DNA of 52,792 nucleotides from Alphaproteobacteria bacterium (GTDB taxonomy: Bacteria; Pseudomonadota; Alphaproteobacteria; M2410): contig SBGZ01000076.1 of assembly GCA_006226415.1 (NCBI GenBank), forward strand, positions 1 to 52,792, given 5' to 3'. The notes under the pieces were generated by a model. That model was not told the DNA's origin. It saw only the letters and a list, made by a program, of their open reading frames with translations, and searched no databases. A program made the position numbers and the translations under genes. This document shows, piece by piece, positions 50,195 through 52,792 of the stretch (within the stretch, counting starts at the first letter, position 1; every line of letters begins with the position of its first letter).

Positions 50195-51907
50195 ATGCGC
50201 GTTTTTCTTGTCCCCCGAATTTCGACGGGCCTATTGGCCGCTCTTTTCGTCCTCCTTACGGTTTTCCCTTGGGATGTGGCGCAGGCCTCACCGCCCACCT
50301 CAGACCTGTCCCTTGAGCTTGGGGAGGCCTATTTCGATACCGGCCCCGATGGCGGGCGGGTTCTCGTGGTTCCTCTCGTCTTGACCGAAGCGCCGGGCGC
50401 CACTGTCAGTTTCCGTTATTTCCGGGAAGAGTTCACAGAAGATGGGATTGTTCAGTCCAGAGAGTTTTCCGCCAATTTCGTTCTAAATGGCCCCCTTGCT
50501 TACAACATTGAACTTGATGCCAAGGGCGCCAGAGAATTTGGCATTCGGATCATTGCCGCTACGCTCGAAGACAACATCCCCACAGGCGGGAGCCGCGCGC
50601 TGCAGAGGTATTACCGAATAAGTGCCGAAGACCTTTTCCAAGAATTTTCATTACAAGAATTTACGCAGACCAAGGCGATTGAGCGTAAGCAACGTGACCA
50701 GCATCTGGGCGTGCGCGCAACACATCGTCACGGCGTCTATGACCCCTCAATGGATGTCGATAATGACCACACTTCAAGCGATGATCTGATCTTGAACCGA
50801 CCGATGCTCAATATCGGATCCGGCGATATCGACTTCAGAGTAGAAAGTGTTGAGACGGACGACAGCGCGCCGGAATATGTGACAATCAAAGGTCAGCTCA
50901 CCACATCGATCAATGGCGCGCCCTATCCTTTAAATTTTACCCGCATCGACTTTTGGGACAAGGATCCGGTCAAGGATGACTATTTGGGTTCCACCCGCAC
51001 GGACAACGATGGGAACTACGTTATTACCGTCAACAATGACGATGGTCCATTTGGCGGCGGCGTTGATGTTTATCTCTACATCTACTCCAACCAGAGTGAC
51101 ATCACCCTGCTCTATCTTGTCCCCGATGGCGAGGGCGGCTATTTGCCGATGTATTATGTTTGGACAAGCCCGACCCACGACGATCTGAATGAAAAAGTCG
51201 TCACCATTGATTACAACATCACCGACAACAATCTGGCGGCGAGTGTCTGGGCCGGTGCGGAGGCAGCGGCCTGGTTTGTAGAGTCCACGGCAGGCCGAAC
51301 ACTTAGCCATGTGGAGGTCCGTTACCCGCCGTTTAAGTCAGGCACCTATTACCTTAATGGGATTATCAATATTGATCCGGGCCATGGCGACTCCCCCGAT
51401 ACGGTTGGCCATGAATACGGTCATGCGGTGATGGATCAGGCCTATGGCGGGTTTCCGGAAGGTTCAGGCGGAGCCCATAGCCTCTGCGAAACCGCCAGTG
51501 CTGGCCTGGCCTGGAGTGAGGGGTTTGCAACCTGGTATGGGCTCGCGGCCTGGGGCGATGCGCCTGACATGACATGGCACATCGGCGGGCCCTCTGTGAA
51601 CATTGAAACCTGGCATTGCGGGCCCTTGGACGCAACCAAGGACGAGGGACGCACGTCCGCCTGGATCTGGGATCTTTATGATTTGCCGAAAGATTCCAAC
51701 GGCGGCAATACAGCCTATGGCAAGAATGGTTACTGGGACAGCAACGGCGGCGATAGTCTGGTCGGCTCTCGAACCCTTCTAGATACTCTGTGGCTTGGAA
51801 AGCAAAGCACCACGACGGCCTATTGGACCGCATTGCAGGGAGAACTGACGTCGGCCCAAAAAGGTCCTTCTACCCAGATCTCCAACTACAATTATCTCAT
51901 CCAATAA
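50195..51907 (+). CDS. Predicted secreted zinc metalloprotease with transthyretin-like domain
   Basis: Signal peptide (RISTGLLAALFVLLTVFPWDVAQAS); FTRIDFWDKDPVKDDYLGSTRTDNDGNYVITV; VGHEYGHAVMDQAYGG (HEXXH at 51410-51424) and downstream WSEGFATWYG. Confidence 0.7.
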   Translation: MRVFLVPRISTGLLAALFVLLTVFPWDVAQASPPTSDLSLELGEAYFDTGPDGGRVLVVPLVLTEAPGATVSFRYFREEFTEDGIVQSREFSANFVLNGPLAYNIELDAKGAREFGIRIIAATLEDNIPTGGSRALQRYYRISAEDLFQEFSLQEFTQTKAIERKQRDQHLGVRATHRHGVYDPSMDVDNDHTSSDDLILNRPMLNIGSGDIDFRVESVETDDSAPEYVTIKGQLTTSINGAPYPLNFTRIDFWDKDPVKDDYLGSTRTDNDGNYVITVNNDDGPFGGGVDVYLYIYSNQSDITLLYLVPDGEGGYLPMYYVWTSPTHDDLNEKVVTIDYNITDNNLAASVWAGAEAAAWFVESTAGRTLSHVEVRYPPFKSGTYYLNGIINIDPGHGDSPDTVGHEYGHAVMDQAYGGFPEGSGGAHSLCETASAGLAWSEGFATWYGLAAWGDAPDMTWHIGGPSVNIETWHCGPLDATKDEGRTSAWIWDLYDLPKDSNGGNTAYGKNGYWDSNGGDSLVGSRTLLDTLWLGKQSTTTAYWTALQGELTSAQKGPSTQISNYNYLIQ

Positions 51908-51922
51908 GCTGGGAGGCTTTTT

Positions 51923-52612
51923 ATGGCTCAGGTCAACATATTTGGAAATATCGACGCCACCGGGATCCTGAAGGACTACAAGACCCAGATTGATACTTAT
52001 TACGGCGGAGATCCAACGCTCAATCCACCTGCTGCCAATGTTAAAGCCAAGATTGTGGATCCAAGCTTTCCGCCTTATCGCATCGGCTATTACAACTCTT
52101 CAGCCTTGCCAAGCTACACACGCCTCATCTCTTCCAAGGATTCGACCGTGGGCTATGAGATCCGGCCCGGCGACACCACAACACGCAACGGCAAGACCTA
52201 TCTAACCAACACCTATAATCTCACCATTGTCGCCAACAATGGCGATAGCCTGCGCTGGTGGGGACATACCATCGTTCCCAACATTGCAACGCAGGCTATC
52301 ATTTCAAGCATCAATCTGCCTGGGTCCAGCACCCAGCCCCCGCCTCAATTCACCAATATGAAAAATACCAATATCTCGTTCTACAATACGGGCGGCGCGA
52401 TCAATCCGGCCAATCTGATGGATGGCTTGGCGATTGAAACCCACAGCGCGTTTTGCATCGATGCGGTTTTAAACGGCACTGTCGGGCAAACCATCAATTA
52501 CGACATCGATGTCTTGATCATGTCCGCGGCCATCGTCTCATCAAGCGGCAGTCTGGTGACCTATCCAATTGTCAACGTGGTGGTGGACCCGGTACTTATT
52601 ATTGGCGGCTGA
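51923..52612 (+). CDS. PixA/AidA (inclusion body) family-like protein
   Basis: MAQVNIFGNIDATGILKDYKT...YNLTIVANNGDSLRWWGHTIVPN resembles PixA/AidA N-terminus (V-ID...IL..Y) and GD-RW motif; RBS GGGAGG upstream. Confidence 0.5.
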   Translation: MAQVNIFGNIDATGILKDYKTQIDTYYGGDPTLNPPAANVKAKIVDPSFPPYRIGYYNSSALPSYTRLISSKDSTVGYEIRPGDTTTRNGKTYLTNTYNLTIVANNGDSLRWWGHTIVPNIATQAIISSINLPGSSTQPPPQFTNMKNTNISFYNTGGAINPANLMDGLAIETHSAFCIDAVLNGTVGQTINYDIDVLIMSAAIVSSSGSLVTYPIVNVVVDPVLIIGG

Positions 52613-52633
52613 TTGACGTATTACGCTTTCAAT

Positions 52634-52792
52634 CTAGTCATCACGTGCCGCGACGCTTGAAAGGTCCGACATGGCGCCTTTGTCGGCGGTCACGATCGGG
52701 CTTGCAGCTGCCGCGTCAAAAGCGGCTTCGAGCGTAGCGGCTTTCAACCCGACAACGGGTTTCCAGTTGGGGTGGGTAAAGATATAGGCCGC
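52634..52792 (-). CDS. Partial CDS, SDR-like C-terminus
   Basis: AAYIFTHPNWKPVVGLKAATLEAAFDAAAASPIVTADKGAMSDLSSVAARDD*; YIFTHP...F pattern seen in many SDR C-termini. Confidence 0.5.
   Translation of the reverse strand, partial: AAYIFTHPNWKPVVGLKAATLEAAFDAAAASPIVTADKGAMSDLSSVAARDD

Noticed and set aside
50089-50298. 69-aa minus-strand ORF upstream of the metalloprotease
   Set aside because: Overlaps the signal peptide region in antisense, no motif or RBS support

Overview
Alphaproteobacterial-type chromosomal window made mostly of conserved housekeeping operons. In order: aspS (partial), rnd, hda, AI-2E/PerM-type permease, CDP-alcohol phosphatidyltransferase, DUF2066-like protein, MBL-fold hydrolase, purM, purN, ndk, ABC-F ATPase, holC, pepA, lptF, lptG, lptD, surA, pdxA, rsmA, outer-membrane beta-barrel, GNAT-like protein, gmk, yicC, mltG, fabF, acpP, fabG, fabD, rpsF, rpsR, rplI, dnaB, alr, mlaE/mlaF-type, radA, cvpA, purF, SDR, der, bamB, YfgM-like, panB, small ORF, SDR, NTF2-like ORF, membrane ORF, guaA, predicted secreted HEXXH metalloprotease, PixA/AidA-like protein, and an SDR-like C-terminus (partial). 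No rRNA, tRNA, CRISPR or prophage was seen. The most interesting material is: (i) the right-hand accessory end, a predicted secreted HEXXH metalloprotease with a transthyretin-like segment directly followed by a cytosolic PixA/AidA-like protein; (ii) a deletion scar joining the N-terminus of a P-loop ATPase to the C-terminus of a GMC oxidoreductase; (iii) families of GC-rich palindromic repeats concentrated in convergent intergenic gaps, with one tandem array before dnaB; (iv) several dyad elements in promoters or leaders (panB, acpP/fabG, acpP/fabF, aspS, DUF2066/MBL); (v) a 60-aa orphan ORF preceded by a hairpin, a perfect DnaA-box sequence and CtrA-like TTAAC motifs. All family calls come from reading the sequence; no database search was run.
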